Below are positions 32,131 through 33,401 of a stretch of 33,401 nt of DNA, piece after piece (the first letter of the stretch is position 1; every line of letters begins with the position of its first letter). This stretch comes from Marmoricola sp. Its GTDB lineage: Bacteria > Actinomycetota > Actinomycetes > Propionibacteriales > Nocardioidaceae. The notes below the pieces were generated by a model that was given only the letters and a program-made list of their open reading frames with translations, was not told where the DNA came from and ran no database searches. The stretch covers positions 1-33,401 of the forward strand of contig JAOPXD010000128.1 in NCBI GenBank assembly GCA_025965315.1, read 5' to 3'. The position numbers and the translations under genes are program-made.

Positions 32131-33401
32131 CAGGACCTTCCCGCAGAAGCCGCGGCGAGTGCCGCAGCAGGCAGCGCGGCGAGCACGTGCTCGACCGCGC
32201 GGTCGTCGTGGGCCGAGGAGCAGAACCACGACTCGAACGCGCTCGGCGGCAGGTAGACACCCTGGTCGAGCATGGAGTGGAAGAACGCCTTGAAGGCACC
32301 GGTGTCCTGGGTCTGCGCGGTCGCGTAGTCGCGGACCGGGCCCCGGTCGGACACAGCGTCGCCGAAGAAGATCGAGAACATGTTGCCGTTGCTCTGGAGC
32401 AGGTGCGGCGCGCCGGCCTCGGACAGCGCCTTGCTGGCAGCAGCCGAGATCGTGTCCGCGACCAGGTCGACCCGGTCGTAGACCTCGTCGGTGGCGAGTC
32501 GCAGCGTCGCCAGCCCGGCAGCGGTGGCGACCGGGTTCCCCGACAGCGTGCCGGCCTGGTACACGGGGCCCTCGGGCGAGAGCATCGCCATCACGTCGGC
32601 GCGGCCCCCGAAGGCGGCCGCCGGGAACCCGCCGCCCATCACCTTGCCGAAGGTCATCAGGTCGGGCGTCCAACCCTCGACGGCGCCGTCGATCCCCCAC
32701 TGGCCGCTGCGCGAGACCCGGAAGCCGGTCATCACCTCGTCGGAGATGAACAGGGCGCCGTACGTCGTGCAGGTCTCGGCGAGGAACGCGTTGAAGCCGG
32801 GCTCGGGCGGGACGACGCCCATGTTCCCGGGCGAGGCCTCGGTGATCAGGCAGGCGATCTGGTCGCCGAGCTCGGCGAAGGCAGCGGTGACCGCGGCGCG
32901 GTCGTTGAACGGCAGCACCAGGGTGGCGGCGGTCGACGCGGCCGGGACGCCGGGTGTTCCCGGGACTGCCGGGGCGATGCCCCCTGAATGTCCTAGCGTG
33001 GCCAGTCCGGAGCCGGCCTGGGCCAGCAGCGAGTCGACGTGCCCGTGGTAGCAACCGGCGAACTTCACCACCATCCGCCGCCCGGTGAACCCCCGGGCCA
33101 GTCGGATGGCGCTCATGGTGGCCTCGGTACCCGAGTTGACCAGTCGCACCTGTTCGACGGGGGCGACCCGTCGGATCAACTCCTCGGCCAGTTCGATCTC
33201 ACCGATCGTGGGGGTACCGAAGGACAATCCGTGGGTGGCTGCGGCCCGAACGGCCTCCACGACCGCCGGGTGGGCGTGCCCGAGCACCATGGGCCCCCAG
33301 GAAGCCACGCAGTCGACGTACTCCTTGCCGTCGGCATCGGTCAGATAGGGACCCTGCCCGCTCACCATGAACCGTGGCGTTCCCCCGACCGATTTGAACG
33401 C
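32130..33401 (-). CDS. hemL: Glutamate-1-semialdehyde 2,1-aminomutase (start outside window)
   Basis: This PLP enzyme makes 5-aminolevulinate from glutamate-1-semialdehyde, the committed heme precursor. Inside the window are about 423 residues, reading from [17 protein letters not shown] to the stop; the N terminus is beyond the right edge. Motifs are [44 protein letters not shown] and the cofactor Lys in [12 protein letters not shown]. It heads the visible heme/cytochrome c run, which links heme supply to resBC. An internal ATG at 33368 is not the true start, because conserved residues continue upstream of it. Confidence 0.96.
   Translation of the reverse strand, partial: AFKSVGGTPRFMVSGQGPYLTDADGKEYVDCVASWGPMVLGHAHPAVVEAVRAAATHGLSFGTPTIGEIELAEELIRRVAPVEQVRLVNSGTEATMSAIRLARGFTGRRMVVKFAGCYHGHVDSLLAQAGSGLATLGHSGGIAPAVPGTPGVPAASTAATLVLPFNDRAAVTAAFAELGDQIACLITEASPGNMGVVPPEPGFNAFLAETCTTYGALFISDEVMTGFRVSRSGQWGIDGAVEGWTPDLMTFGKVMGGGFPAAAFGGRADVMAMLSPEGPVYQAGTLSGNPVATAAGLATLRLATDEVYDRVDLVADTISAAASKALSEAGAPHLLQSNGNMFSIFFGDAVSDRGPVRDYATAQTQDTGAFKAFFHSMLDQGVYLPPSAFESWFCSSAHDDRAVEHVLAALPAAALAAASAGRS

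Noticed and set aside
1..33401. tRNA, rRNA, CRISPR arrays, insertion sequences and attachment sites
   Set aside because: I looked for cloverleaf-like intergenic segments, spaced repeats and transposase motifs and found none; all gaps are under about 220 bases.

Overview
This window comes from a high-GC actinobacterium. The gene content (menaquinone pathway, system II cytochrome c maturation, a 14-subunit-type complex I operon, a Cds1-like enzyme, DUF4229, and an AbiEi/DUF559-like protein) fits Nocardioides or a close relative; this is inference from gene content, not from a marker gene. Many genes start with GTG, and adjacent genes overlap by ATGA, GTGA or TGATG throughout. No tRNA, rRNA, CRISPR array, transposase or phage gene was seen, and no gene-free stretch exceeds about 220 bases.

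Layout. (1) 1-5304, minus strand: the first seven genes of the NADH dehydrogenase operon, nuoA to nuoG, with nuoG cut by the window edge. A near-perfect Rex (NADH/NAD+ sensor) operator lies upstream of nuoA. (2) 5477-7470: divergent menG and menF. (3) 7467-8936: an NmrA-like oxidoreductase, then a Phd/VapC toxin-antitoxin pair. (4) 8955-15677, minus strand: a sulfur-scavenging operon. It begins with a 29-residue leader peptide, followed by tauD, ssuC, ssuB, ssuA and a DszA/NtaA-type flavin monooxygenase, and ends in an ABC-2 exporter pair. (5) 15723-17917: a metallo-beta-lactamase-fold hydrolase and a Baeyer-Villiger-type monooxygenase, divergent around a perfect palindrome. (6) 17943-19793: a CPA1 Na+/H+ antiporter fused to a C-terminal UBP-type zinc finger. 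(7) 19802-24232: menD, menC and menE (minus) divergent from menA (plus). (8) 24229-26351: a Cds1-like PLP enzyme, DUF4229 protein, a small membrane protein and a glutathione-peroxidase-family enzyme. (9) 26523-27473: an orphan AbiEi/DUF559-like gene behind a strong terminator. (10) 27504-33401, minus strand: hemL, histidine phosphatase, resA/tlpA-like, ccdA, resB and resC.

Most of the window is a respiratory supercluster. It makes the quinone (menF, D, C, E, A, G), the NADH dehydrogenase that reduces it (nuo), and the heme precursor and thiol/heme machinery for c-type cytochromes (hemL, tlpA, ccdA, resBC). menB is not in the window. The accessory block at about 7.5-19.8 kb separates menF/menG from menDCEA and carries genes for sulfur scavenging, detoxification and ion transport.

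The most interesting signals are the sulfur-operon leader (a leaderless peptide ending Ser-Cys-Arg with alternative RNA pairings down to the tauD ribosome-binding site, and a 10-bp inverted repeat around its promoter), the Rex site, the antiporter-zinc-finger fusion, and a recurring TANNNT-6-to-8-nt-start-codon arrangement that predicts leaderless mRNAs for about nine genes.
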